Positions 35,316 through 45,798 of a stretch of 64,000 nt of DNA are shown here, one piece after another; within the stretch, counting starts at the first letter, position 1, and the number at the start of each line of letters is the position of its first letter. The DNA lies in assembly GCA_963556145.1 (NCBI GenBank), contig OY744464.1, positions 4,650,001 to 4,714,000 on the forward strand, in the 5' to 3' direction. The notes beneath the pieces are model-generated. The model made no database searches. It had not been told where the DNA came from and saw only the letters and a program-made list of their open reading frames with translations. Made by a program: the position numbers and the translations under genes. The stretch is from Hygrocybe punicea. Its lineage: Eukaryota > Basidiomycota > Agaricomycetes > Agaricales > Hygrophoraceae.

Positions 35316-35649
35316 CCACCCGTACCCCGTTTTGGTCTGGTTTCAACCCGCTGGTACTCATCAGGTCTACCCGGTGGGATACTATCTGTTTCAGTTTTGG
35401 ACTCCTTCTGTTTCCGCTCCCCTTTTCGTTTTTATTTCACGAACTCGAATGATGCGATTAGTCCCGATCACGCCGTGCTTGGAAAGTCTTCGGGCTTCAC
35501 CCTTGCCAGTGGGGACCTAGCTGATAGAGTGTCGATTTTCTTTTTTTTATGTCTATTCGTTTCTCAGTCCGAAAAAGTGTCAAAATTTTACTACACATTT
35601 ATATGTACAGACCGGCCGGCCTCCCGACGCTTCTCCTCCACGGAACCCG
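35316..35649. other. Spacer between integrase and antisense gene
   Basis: Noncoding, T-rich towards the end (TTTCTTTTTTTTATG near 35540). The 3' ends of the two opposite genes meet here. No gene seen. Confidence 0.6.
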
Positions 35650-37134
35650 TCACTTTGTTCCCCGGGTTTTGACGCCCACAATTTCGAGTTGCGTAATGAG
35701 GAGTGCGTGGTTGGCGCGGATCCGGTTGAGTTGTTGGGTTATCGTTGTGAGACGAGAATTGACCGCGGCCGTGTATGTGGCGAGTTGTTCCGCGGCCATC
35801 GCGATGTCGTTCTGGGACTTGTTGGCGACCTGCCACATATAGTTGAGGTTTTCCTCGAAGTCTTCACTTATCCGGGGCCGTTTCAGTACGTGCCTCGGGA
35901 CCTCGAGTTCTTTCGGATCCGTCGCCTCTGATTCCGAGTCGGGTTCCACCTCCGAGAGCGTCCGCTTACTACTTGACGGCCCCTTGACCGGTACCTTGCG
36001 CTTGACCGGGATTTTGACCATCGGGATGATCTTGCGCTTCGCGGCCGGGTTACGAGCCTTCTCCTTTCCCTTTCGTGCAGTCTTTTTCACCCCTCCAATC
36101 GCGCCCCTTGCCGCCAATATGCACTTCTTTTTCAAGCGCTTGCACCGCTTGCAGGCAAAGCCCTCGACTCCTCGACAGGCTTCCTTCGCGATTTCGCACC
36201 CGTCGCACTGTCGAATATGGAACGGACTGGTTAGCTGGAACTTCGTTAGTTGGCACAATGTGAAGGAGGGACGACGTACGGACGGTCCGTTATTCTGGTC
36301 CTCCCCCGCTGGCCCCTCCAACTCTCCCCTCGGGACGGAGAAGTCTTTCAAACCGTCGTCTGCCGGATTCGTTTGCTTGATTTCCTTGAGTTGGGCCGCC
36401 TCCCACTCCATTTCGTGATTCGAGGGCGAGGAAACTGCGTCGTCCTCGTCGTCGGCCGCCCCACCAACCGGACCGTCCGTATGTTGCGTTTGCAAAAACT
36501 CCCCTACGCCCTCGAACCCGTCCGGAATCATCCGGTACTCGACATTTCTCCTTTGCTGCTCCAGGACGAATTCGGCCGCCAGTCGTTTACGCTTGGCTTC
36601 GTAGTCCCGTTTAGTGGTTGCTGCCTCTTCATCTCGTTCCTTCTGGCGTCGGGTCGCTTCCTTTTCAGCCGCCTGTTTCCTTTCCGCTGCCGCCTCAGCC
36701 TCCCTTCGATCCTCCTCCCGGCGTTGTGCCTCCTCTGCTGCCTCTCGGGTTGCCGTCTCCTGTTCCCATCGTATATGTTCCTGGCGGTTCACGATCCAAC
36801 GTTCGATTTCCACCATCAGCATCCCGGCGCTCCTCCATCCGGCGGACTCGATGACCTCGATCCCGCTCTCCCGGATTTCCGCAGTAATACCTACATAGGC
36901 ACGCTGTTGTCCGCGTTACGTTCAGTTGTGAATTGGCCTACGATGTGCTATTCGACCACGTACCAGTGCCCGCTTCCGTCTGAACACCCATTGGGACGCT
37001 TCCGCCTCGCGGCCCTCTTGCATGACTTCATGGGCCGTTTGGTCAACCTCCCGCACCTCCGCTATCGCGTCGGCAAGGTCTTGGCGCGTGTTTTCATCGA
37101 GGGCTTGGAGAAACTCGTCGTGGGAGCGTTGCAT
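35650..37134 (-). CDS. Antisense coiled-coil / six-cysteine cluster protein of gypsy-2
   Basis: Exons 37134-36964, 36903-36280 and 36234-35650, with 60-nt and 45-nt GTACGT...CAG introns. The product has 459 residues and no internal stop. The N-terminal helical domain begins MQRSHDEFLQALDEN and ends QWVFRRKRAL. A Glu/Arg/Ala-rich coiled coil follows (about residues 80-190), then an acidic stretch. Six cysteines at 36207-36121 are spaced C-x2-C-x6-C-x7-C-x2-C-x6-C, which is the fungal Zn2Cys6 pattern, with a basic KRLKKK before the last Cys. A Lys/Arg-rich possible nuclear signal and a C-terminal helical segment end it. Orthologues sit at the same place in gypsy-1 and gypsy-3. A DNA-binding or regulatory role is inference. 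The basic residues are in the second rather than the first half of the cluster. Confidence 0.8.
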
Positions 37135-37427
37135 CTTGTGATAACTGAGCAGTATTGGTGGGGTTGTTGTTGTTGATGTCGCGTACGAAAATTTTTCTTG
37201 TGTGTCGTTGTTGATGCAGTCACGTGGCGGCTTTGTTTATGCTCGGCCCCGGTTGCCTTCTTGGGTTTTCGCGGATTCTTATCGTTATCCCCGGGTTGCC
37301 GTCGGCTTGCACACACCTGTACGACCATATGACAATCCGACGTGTTGGATTCCAATCCGGATCGACCTCGAGCTTATTTGACCGACGGATCGACCAGGGA
37401 TGGTCTCTATTAGAAGTGTGGGGGAGA
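37135..37427. other. Antisense gene promoter region and polypurine tract
   Basis: GTGGGGGAGA at 37418-37427 directly precedes the 3' LTR and is the likely plus-strand primer. A block GGATGGTCTCTATTAGAAG lies just upstream (about 37399) and is conserved before the gypsy-1 3' LTR (about 48155) and partly before the gypsy-3 one. The rest should contain the promoter of the antisense gene. No TATA box stands out. Confidence 0.55.
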
Positions 37428-38153
37428 TGTAGAGGGCAGGGTCCCTCTATACACGAAAACCCGACATATACGACACAACCCGAATCCGCACAAAGACCTA
37501 TAACGAACCCGATCGAAATACGTTCCAAAATCCACCAAACCCGGATCCGGATCCGATCCGTAACACAGGGCGGCGCTCAACCCGATTGTATACGTTCTCA
37601 TCACGACGATCATCAACACCGGTTCACTCCTATACTACAGTTCCTATCACGTTTCGTAGAGACACTGATCAGGTTGATATGTTTCAGTAGATTTGACGTT
37701 TACTGCCTCTTCTCCTAACTGGCCTGTGCAGAGCACCGCCTTGTTTAAGTACTATAAAATGTAGAGATAGTTGTACCAATAATAGAAGTGGACTCTTCAC
37801 CCCAAAACGCACAGAACCCTTTCGTACTAAGTCTCTCACCACTTTCCGTTATCCCGTAACAAACCCGCCCTCACTATACCTAAAAACTCTTCGTCAAACT
37901 TCACGACCCAACCGGATCCGACACCCAAATCAATCCGGACACCAACCCGACCAATCGGACACCAACCCGACCAATCGGACACCAACCCGATCAATCGGAA
38001 ACCAACCCGACCAATCAGAAAGGTCCAATCCTCTCCGGTTCCCACTTACGTGACCTCGGATTCTCTACTTGCCACTCCTTTGATCACTTCTACTAGCTGA
38101 TCACCCTTCACAGTAGATTCCCATTCGGATCTACAACCACACTCGCCGTCACA
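37428..38153 (+). repeat. Gypsy-2 3' LTR
   Basis: 726 bp. Matches the 5' LTR except for four instead of six copies of the 20-bp repeat (37941-38020) and a CGG/CAG difference at the end of the last copy. Confidence 0.95.
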
Positions 38154-38527
38154 ACGGTGGACTTAAATTATGTGCCAACAATGCTCAGAAGACAGACCTC
38201 GTTCACTAGAACCAAGTAGGTATCCAAATCGTCTCCCAGTCTTGCCAGGATGGTTGAGTCGGTTGGGCTGGTCATAGCTTCTGCTACCTGTCGTTCAAAG
38301 GCAACATAATGGGCACGAAAAGCATCCAAGAGATTGACATTTGATGCTGGTACTGGTGTTTGGGACATTTAATTTGGATGCTACAGAACATAGAAATGTC
38401 GATGAACAAAGCACGGTGCCGTGGGAGTCCAATAGCATTATATTAATAAGATTGCGATGTCAAACGTAGCATAAAGCGAAGAGCAATGAAGCAAACTGAC
38501 ATATAGGTATATAACTGATTATGTCCA

Positions 38528-41500
38528 TCACGCAATGGTATGATTACCTATGGCCGCCAGCGTCTCACAAATCAACCAATGGTCAAATGCATCACGGAAG
38601 GAGTAGGGTTCAGCCGCAAAGGAATAGACTTTCGTGGCAAGTTGGATTGCATAGGTGGCGGGGATGCGAGCGCACTGGAAGCATGTTCGAAAGCATACCT
38701 TTCCATGGGGGATCATGGCTACTCGGAGTTGGCTGTTGCCGTATCCTGCGTCATCATCATCAACAAATTTTACCTAGTGAAATTGTCAACAATGGATGTC
38801 ATTCAGAAATATAAATGAAATCATACAGAGATTTGCGACGCATCTGCCTCTCGTTGGTAAGAGCCCGTGGTTGCCCAACAAAACATTCGGACCCGAAATC
38901 CATCAGTTTCAATGTGCCTCAAGTCGACAATTTCATTGAAATGAGCCTTCGCAGCCTCAAAGAGTTGAGGACATGGAATCCCGCTGCCTTTAAGAAAATC
39001 AGCAAAAAGTGAGGCAAAAGATATGGTGTCATCGGCAAGGGCTCTTCGCAGCTGCTGTTGATAAACATCTGGCGGGCCGGAGAGGACAAGATGATCCTCA
39101 AATGCTTCATACGAGGACATGTGGGGCACCCAAATGGACCTCAAAAAGGCTTCTGAGCCACCATCCCAAGACTTGGCGACCTTTTCATTCCGAAATTAGA
39201 GATTTGTAGAAGAAAACAGAATACAATAACGTACATCATAAAAGGTAAAGCCATTGCGACAAGGCAGCCGAAAGCCACTCTGGAACGCTTGAATTTCAGG
39301 TTGGGTGCACGGTTCTGAACCAATTACAGCCCGATAGAGCATTTCTGCTCCCAGTGCATCATGGGACGCTTGATCTCGATCATGCAAGCAGGCAACCTGG
39401 AAAACCCAATCAACGGCAATGGCACAGCACTGAACGCACAACTGACCTGCAGATCATGATACGTTGCAAAATGCATCTGAAATGGCGATGGATCTCCATC
39501 AGGGCCTAGACTAATCCAATCTTGGATCGTTCGTTTCAAGTCTGGGTGCCATTCTCCCAGGAATGCAGGATTTATGGAATCAAGTTCGCAATTGTGAATG
39601 AGAAAATGAAGAAAGACAGGATCCAAAGGAGGGGTCGACATGCCATTAATGAGGCACAGGGCAGTAGCCACCCCGAGAACCGCCATGCTGTGCTTTCGAG
39701 AGGGTGAAACATGTCTAGCTGTCGCAACAGTGTGGGTTGTAGTCAGTGTGGCTTGTCCATCAGCATGGGAGGTGAACCACTGCGTTTCTCCTTGACGATA
39801 TTCTTCAAAGACCGTGTGGATCACTTCACGCTCGATTCCATCACCTATGGAACGGACATGGTTCCTCCGTCCACTCTGCTCAGTACTATGCCAATATCAG
39901 TACAGGGAAGTAACCAGAACATAAATGCAAGGCTTACATATAGAACGAACGATCTGGAGAAAGAATGTTGGTGAAATCACCGTCATTTGCAGCATTTCGA
40001 AGTAAATCTTTGAAATCCAATACAAGTGCCTTGAGATTTGGTCCGTGGAGACTAAGAGGTTCTGACGGTGCGCCACTTGTCGCAGCCTCATAAACACGGT
40101 CTGTAAGAGTCCTCAACGAGAAGAGACCCATGTAGCGGCCATGAGACTGAACCCACGGCACCCTCCAAATGCTTTCAGGAAGAGAATAAAGCGAGGAGAG
40201 AGAATAACCTCGTTGGAGAGGCATGATGGTTGGAGTGGGAGGATATGCATTGCCGTCAAGGGGTGGTGTTGGAGGATGAACAGACGAACGTGAAGGGTTG
40301 CTGTTGCCACCTTGAGTTTGAGTTCGTTGTAAGAGACGTTCTGATTGTCGCAGCGGAGTAGCGCTGGGTCCTGGAGTAAGGTCCTCGTCGGAAGAGGGTT
40401 CCTCTTCATCCACCGCACCACTATACCCATCCATTTCAAAGTGAAAATATACTTTGCGTGAGATGCATGAATGGACACGAGCAGGAAGAGTTGGGTCTAG
40501 GCTTGTCAAGGCTGTCAGAGGATACGTACGGACGACTATGTATCACTCAGTGCAAGTTCAATGATTATATGACAATGTCTCACCTAGATGAACGACGAAG
40601 TGGTTTCCCTCAATTGCAACTGTTGGCACAGCATAGTGCATTCGATTAGCAACCAAATCACCTATTGTCAGCGTTGCATGGACTGCACGTCGCAACCGGA
40701 TTTGACCATCAGTTTGACAAGGAACACCTCTGTTTACGATTTCGAGAAGTTGAAGATGGAGCATCTCCCCATGTAAAAATGATACCGTCCCTCTTGGAGC
40801 CAGAGTGAATTGGTAAGAAAAGGGAGATCGTTCCATGTCTTGGATTACACGTTCCATCAGAGTTGCTACTGATGTCAACAGCGAGAATTCGTAGGTGTAT
40901 AGCAGACAGTAGGCTTGCAGTTGAGCATTGAAAGATTCCCGCAAGAATCTATAGGCCACGAGAACGTTGTTGGACATCTCCTAAATTGAGGCATTAATAT
41001 TAGCTTGTCATGAGACGAGTATTGGATACATACCGGAGGGGGATAGACCTTGACTTTGACACGCATACCTGCCACCTCCATGTTGCTGTTGCCATCTATG
41101 ACATTCACTCGACAGTCGTCAATACGCGCTGCACGAGGGAGGGATGGAGGGTGAACGGCAGGGCCCCTTCGGCTACGACTTGGGAGGCGAGGCTGCCGAG
41201 GTTGCGAAACGGCCGAGGATGCCAACCGTTGCTGATTGACCTGACCAACCATACTTGGCGCGAGAGTGTTGAAGCCTAGAAAGGGTTGAGAAGGACCCGA
41301 AGCTTGGGTAGCCGTCTGGGAAGATGGATGGCCAAGTCCCATTGTACGTTGGCTTTGATACTGATGTGAAATGGGTGGCTGGGCTTGGGGAAATGGTGGA
41401 GGTGCAGGTGGAGGAAGGACAGGTGCAGGAATTGCAGGTGGGGGAGGTGCAGGTGGGGGAAGAGAAGGCGGTTGTGCAGTTGGTGGAAGCTGTCCAGGAT

Positions 41501-41564
41501 AAAGGCGAGTGAAGAGCAGATGGAGTTGGGCAACTTCCTCGGGGTTGAGCTGAGCAGGATCCAT
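38528..41564 (-). CDS. HECT-like E3 ubiquitin ligase gene, right copy, intact
   Basis: Exons on the minus strand: 41564-41034, 40980-40584, 40535-39938, 39885-39447, 39396-39235, 39180-38827, 38773-38528. They total 2727 nt with consistent phases and encode 908 residues. Pro/Gln-rich N-terminus, unrecognised middle (residues about 180-640), and a C-terminal HECT-like lobe with the candidate thioester Cys858 in RTCFQC. The C-terminus carries a DAFDHWL...AIGNHT block. Differences from the left copy are a few CpG-type substitutions (Met/Thr, His/Arg, Thr/Ala contexts). It is transcribed towards the integrase gene, with about 160 bp between stop and next start. It would act in the cytosol or nucleus, and its substrate is unknown. 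Confidence 0.68.
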
Positions 41565-41909
41565 ATCTGTGATTGGGAGAAGTAATAGAACGAGCAGAAG
41601 GCACAATATGTGGAAAAAATAAGATTGGAAAGGACAGTGGATATGCTGAGGGCACGGCAGACGGAACTCAATGCGCAACAGGAGAAAAGGAAAAAATGGG
41701 CCATATTTATAGGCAAGGTGTAATACGTGGTGTCGCAGACCAAGAGTCTTGCCTGTTGCGACTGACAGTACTGACCACCAGTACAGGACAAGTGTCCAAG
41801 TTATAACATCAAGGTGTTCCCGGCCGCGGCACTTTAACCCTTAACCTTAAGATATTGACTAAGTTGTTCGGCCCAAATGCTCAAATATTTCGTGAAAAAT
41901 AATGTCATA
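41565..41909 (-). promoter_or_regulatory. Promoter region of the right HECT-like gene
   Basis: Mirror of 10041-10385 including TATAAATA (about 41704-41711). Similarity to the left arm stops abruptly at about 41909. Confidence 0.5.
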
Positions 41910-42330
41910 AAAATAGTGTTATAGTACTCATTGTGGTACACATAAGTGCCTGATTGTTGGTGGACCAGGACCTTTGTTTCAGCCAAGCAAATGCACAGAA
42001 TTGTGCATTGTGGCTGACCCATCAACCAAGTCCGAACTTCAAGCTTCAAGTTCAGCTTTACTTTGAACCTTTCATTTCTTGGCTACAACAGATTCTGGGA
42101 CCACCAAGTGCCAGGCACTGATCATCAATACAATAGATACTTTACATAGTAGTTTCACAATTATTCTCATATTTTTCAGAGCAATATTGGTAAAGTAGCA
42201 TTTGAAGGGTCCGAAATTGGCAGGGAGGTATCAATGAATCATGGATATCTCTCTATGTATGCCATAATAAAATACAAAATTTGGGGAGGATGTAGTTAGA
42301 GGCTAATTCTATCCCTACATGGTCTTAAAT
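41910..42330. other. Right-arm-specific sequence, no gene seen
   Basis: AT-rich sequence with no match in the left arm, where different sequence occupies the equivalent place (about 9830-10040). Confidence 0.5.
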
Positions 42331-43310
42331 GTGCTACACAGTTGTTGTGCTCCATGCAATTACACTGAGAAAAGTAAGATCTTGGTTACATATAAGGCAA
42401 CTCGCGCCCGTTTGGGCAATCGGCAACCTCCGGCGTGGGTTCGCGTACTCCACGATGCGTCCAGGAGAACAGCAACAGCAGCAAAATCAAGTAGAAGGTA
42501 TGTATATTTCTCAAAATTTATTACTATTACTATGCTAGCTAATATTATTGTTTTTATGAAGGACTTTCTCACTGCCGCGCCTGGAATTGACCGCAACACG
42601 CATGCCCGCGCCATGTCACCTCAACGCCCAACTGAAGGGCCGAAACGGCGGATGGCAGGCAACGACGAGGACAGAGGCGACGAGGGCACAGACGGCCAGC
42701 CGGGGAAGACGACGGGGACGGAGACGGCCAGCGAAGAGACGACAGGACGACGGAGTCGACGACCATCCAGGGATCGACGAGGACGACGACGGGGACGGAG
42801 ACGGGGACGACGACAACGAGGACGACGTTGGGAACGGGGACAACGGGGACGGGAACGACGGGGACGGCCAGCTAGGGGACGACAGGACGACGCAGACGAC
42901 GACGACCATCCATCGGACGACGAGGACTACGGCAGATGACGACGACAACGACGACGATGACGACGACGAGAGGAATGACGGGAACGGGAACGACAGGGAC
43001 CGGAACGGCGTGGACGGGGACGGGGACGGGGACGGGAACGAGGGGGACGAGGACGGCGGAGACGTAGACGAAGACGACGAGGACAACGGGAACGTATGTA
43101 CAGTCCACTCTCCTCCCTCTCTCCCTGTCCCTCTCCGTCTCCGTCTCCGTCTCCGTCTCCGTCTCTGTCTCCCTCCCTTCCCTGCTGCCTTCCCACCTTC
43201 CCTCTTCTCCCACTCCCACTCCACTCCCACTCCCTTCTCCCACTCCCACCTTCCTCCCACTCCACACCCACCTATCTTCCTCTCACCTGCCTTCTGCCCT
43301 TCACTATTTA
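42331..43310 (+). other. Divergent low-complexity block, right arm, possible spliced ORF
   Basis: A plausible exon (ATRARLGNRQ... or, in another frame, a QQQQQNQ run) ends at a GTATGT donor near 42499. TATGAAG acceptor sequence near 42562 leads to DFLTAAPGIDRNTHARAMSP and then a GACGACGGGGACGG minisatellite, open in all three frames as Arg/Gly-, Asp- or Thr-rich. Pyrimidine-rich CTCCCACTCC repeats follow to 43300. The left arm has the same arrangement with a different sequence. I cannot tell whether a protein is made. Confidence 0.4.
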
Positions 43311-43770
43311 ATTAGGTATTTGGATAAAATAATCATTAAATTTATGTCTATTTTAAGTAATGGTGAGGTTATATATATTGATTCCAATGGAGAATTGAGC
43401 AATATTGAATAGAAAAGCACAATATTCCAAGTGGGGTAAGTTCTGATTTTGTCATAGATTGTCATTGGGGATAAGTAGCTCCTGTAATGGCTGACTGATA
43501 GTAAAAGTAAGAGATTGTGCATTGTCAAAATAATAAAATTTTAATTTTGCTATTCCCTGTGTTTTTAATAAGTGCATTCAAATTATATTACGTGGTACAT
43601 TTATGTCATGTACAGGTTGAAAAATTTTGATTACTTTATATGGCAGTTTCTGAATAAATATTGGCTTGAGCTGGTGTGGGCTCTGGCAATGTTTGGAACA
43701 TGAAATACACGCAGGCAAAGTGGGATGTGATGCAAGCCTGTCGACCGACATGAGCCCACATTGCAGCAAG
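43311..43770. other. AT-rich spacer, right arm
   Basis: Mirror of 8371-8815. No gene seen. Confidence 0.6.
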
Positions 43771-45480
43771 AGCTGGACGCTGGTCAACCCAATGCTGCAG
43801 GGAGAGCTGGGCCAGGGTCAACCCATTTCTGCAGCAAAAGCTGGGCATGGCAACGCAGTGCTGGAGCAATAGCCAGACCCTTGTGAACCCAAGCCTGCCC
43901 CATCAGTGGGTCCAGGATCAACCCAATGGTGCAGAACGAGCTGTGCCCCTGGCAACCTATCCTGCAGCAAGTGCTGGACCTGGGTCAACCCAGTGCTGCA
44001 GCAATAGCTAGGCTGAGGTCAACCCAATGCTGTGGCAATAGCTGGGCCCAGGTCGACCTGGGGCTGCAGCAAGAGCTGGGGCCAGGTCAACCCAATCCTG
44101 CAGCAATAGCTGGCCCAGGTCGACCCAATGTTGCAGCAATAGCTGGGCCCAGGTCGACCTGGTGCTGCAGCAATAGCTGGATCCTGGTCAACCCAAGCCC
44201 TGCAGCAGGTGCTGGACCTGGGTCCACCTAATGCTGCAGCAATAACTGGCCCTGGGTTGACCCGGTGCTGCAGCAAGAGCTGGGGCCAGGTCAACCCAGT
44301 GCTGCAGCAATCGCTGGCTCCTGGTCAACCCAAGCCCTGCAGCAGGTGCTGGACCTGGGTCAACCCAGTGCTGCAGCAATAGCTGGACCCTGGTCAACCT
44401 ACCCTGCAGCAGGTGCTGGACCTGGGTTGACCCAATGCTGCAACAAGAGCTGGACCTGGGTTGACCCAATGCTGCAGCAAGAGCTGGGCCCAGGTCGACC
44501 CAGTGCTGCGGAAAGAGCTGGGACCAGGTCAACCCAATGCTGCAGCAATAGCTGGCCCTGGGTTGACCCGGTTCTGCAGCCAGAGCTGGGGCCAGGTCAA
44601 CCCAATGCTGCAGCAAGAGCTGGGACCAGGTTGACCCAATGCTGCAGCAATATCTGGCCCAGGTCAACCCAATGCGGCAGCAATAGCTGGGCCCAGGTCG
44701 ACCTGGTGGTGCAGCAACAGCTGGATCCTGGTCAACCCAAGCCCTGCAGGTGCTGGACCCGGGTCAGCCCAATGCTGCAGCAATACCTGGGCCCAGGTCG
44801 ACCTGGTGCTGCAGCAATAGCTGATCCTGGTCAACCCAAGCCCTGCAGCAGGTGCTGGACCCGGGTCAACCCAGTGCTGCAACAATAGCTGGGCCCAGGT
44901 CAACCCAATGCTGCAGCAATAGCTGGGCCCAGGTTGACCCTGTGCTGCAGCAAGAGCTGGGACCAGGTCAACCCCATGCTGCAGCAATAACTGGCCCTTG
45001 GTTGACCCGGTGCTGCAGCAAGAGCTGGGGCCAGGTCAACCCCATGCTGCAGCAATAACTGGCCCTTGGTTGACCCGGTGCTGCAGCAAGAGCTGGGGCC
45101 AGGTCAACCCAGTGCTGCAGCAATCGCTGGACCCCAGTCACCCCACCCTCCAGCAAGTGCTGGGCCCTAGTCAACCCAGTTCTGCAGCAACAGCTGCATC
45201 TAGGTCAACCCCAGCCTGCAGCAAGAGCTGGACTGGGGTCAACCCAGTGCTGCAACAATAACTGCAGCCAGGTCAACCCACATGGCTTGAACAGCTGGGC
45301 CTGGGTCAACCCAACCATCCTGGAATAGCTGCCCTGGGTTAACCGACTCCATGGCAGAGCTGACACCAGGTTGACCCAACCAGCCAGCCTTGACCAGCAA
45401 GAGCTGTACCTGGGTCAACCTACCACACCACATTTCCCCAGCAAGTGCTGTCTTTTGGGTTAACCTACCCCCCCAGCAAG
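43770..45480 (-). repeat. Subterminal tandem repeats, right
   Basis: Inverse of the left array, same unit core but longer. Some unit blocks are added relative to the left arm (around 44290-44460 and 44990-45110), as expected of arrays that change by unequal exchange or slippage. Confidence 0.85.
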
Positions 45481-45553
45481 CAACTGCGCTATGTGTACCT
45501 ACCTTTTGCAACTATATCTGCGATTGGGTTAACCAAAACGACTGGGTCTACTG
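45435..45553 (-). repeat. Right terminal inverted repeat of element X
   Basis: Inverse of 6742-6860 with one difference, ending CTGGGTCTACTG. Confidence 0.9.
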
Positions 45554-45560
45554 TCCATAG
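45554..45560 (+). repeat. Target-site duplication TCCATAG, right of element X
   Basis: Second copy of 6735-6741. Confidence 0.9.
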
Positions 45561-45583
45561 ACTCCTCACCCGATGACGATTAA
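45561..45583 (+). pseudogene. Last codons of gypsy-1 pol
   Basis: Joined to 6741, the frame reads seven further residues (Asp-Ser-Ser-Pro-Asp-Asp-Asp) and TAA. This acidic end is comparable to the acidic end of gypsy-2 integrase. Confidence 0.85.
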
Positions 45584-45798
45584 GCATTTCATTTATATTC
45601 TGTCCACGTTATACCCCCATTTCATTTAGTTCCTCTTAGTTTTCTAAACGATATGACGAATGATGTGAATAGTCCTATGTCTTTGGGAGCCGATCGGCTT
45701 TCCTTAGCTGGGTGAACAAGCTGACACGTCTTTTATGTACACGATATATATATATATTTTTTTTATATACAACGGGCTCGTTATTTTTTTTTTCTATT
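45584..45798. other. Gypsy-1 spacer after pol
   Basis: AT-rich, with a TATATATATATA and poly-T run near 45745-45800. It corresponds to 35316-35649 of gypsy-2. No gene. Confidence 0.6.

Larger units (their letters stand above)
28157..38153 (+). mobile_element. Gypsy-2, nearly intact Ty3/gypsy LTR retrotransposon
   Basis: 9997 bp, with TG...CA LTRs at 28157-28922 and 37428-38153. The target duplication ACGG is at 28153-28156 and 38154-38157, and the left arm has the empty site. The LTRs differ by two copies of a 20-bp repeat (40 bp) and one substitution I noticed, so it is young. It encodes gag-protease, RT-RNaseH-integrase with a single in-frame TGA, and an antisense spliced gene before the 3' LTR. 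Confidence 0.95.
26683..38368 (-). pseudogene. DD34E integrase-like gene, right copy, with gypsy-2 in its first intron
   Basis: Exons on the minus strand: 38368-38198, 28145-27448, 27392-27152, 27103-26683. The first intron holds the 10-kb gypsy-2 in the opposite orientation, 8 bp from the 3' splice site. The exon content mirrors the left copy, including the apparent 2-bp loss near 27559. The DD34E residues, HTH-like part and C-terminus are otherwise intact. Neither arm therefore encodes an uninterrupted integrase unless the break is an unrecognised splice event. Confidence 0.72.
6742..45553. mobile_element. Element X: giant palindromic transposon with HECT-like and DD34E integrase genes
   Basis: Termini are CAGTAGACCCAG and its exact inverse, flanked by the 7-bp duplication TCCATAG. 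The left arm is 6742-23959 and the right arm 24345-45553. Without the later retrotransposon insertions the arms are about 10.9 and 11.2 kb. Each arm, from the end inwards, holds tandem subterminal repeats, an AT-rich spacer, a low-complexity block, a HECT-like ligase gene, a DD34E integrase gene, then a small coiled-coil gene and an unknown gene on the opposite strand. The centre is a 100-N gap of unknown true size. I do not assign a named superfamily. CAG/CTG ends with a 7-bp duplication and an IS3/retroviral-spaced DDE do not match one I can name with confidence. Confidence 0.8.
24345..45553 (-). repeat. Right arm of the palindrome
   Basis: Inverted copy of 6742-23959. It carries gypsy-2 (28157-38153) but lacks the LARD-like element, and it ends with the terminal inverse CTGGGTCTACTG followed by TCCATAG. 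Confidence 0.9.

Noticed and set aside
36250..37176. 308-codon plus-strand frame opposite the gypsy-2 antisense gene
   Set aside because: The minus-strand gene has conserved homologues in gypsy-1 and gypsy-3 and splice sites. The plus frame is its shadow.
6742..45553. Explaining the palindrome wholly as an assembly hairpin
   Set aside because: The arms carry different retrotransposons and different sequence at 8850-10040, so they are not one sequence read twice. A join of two haplotypes remains possible and is listed as a finding.
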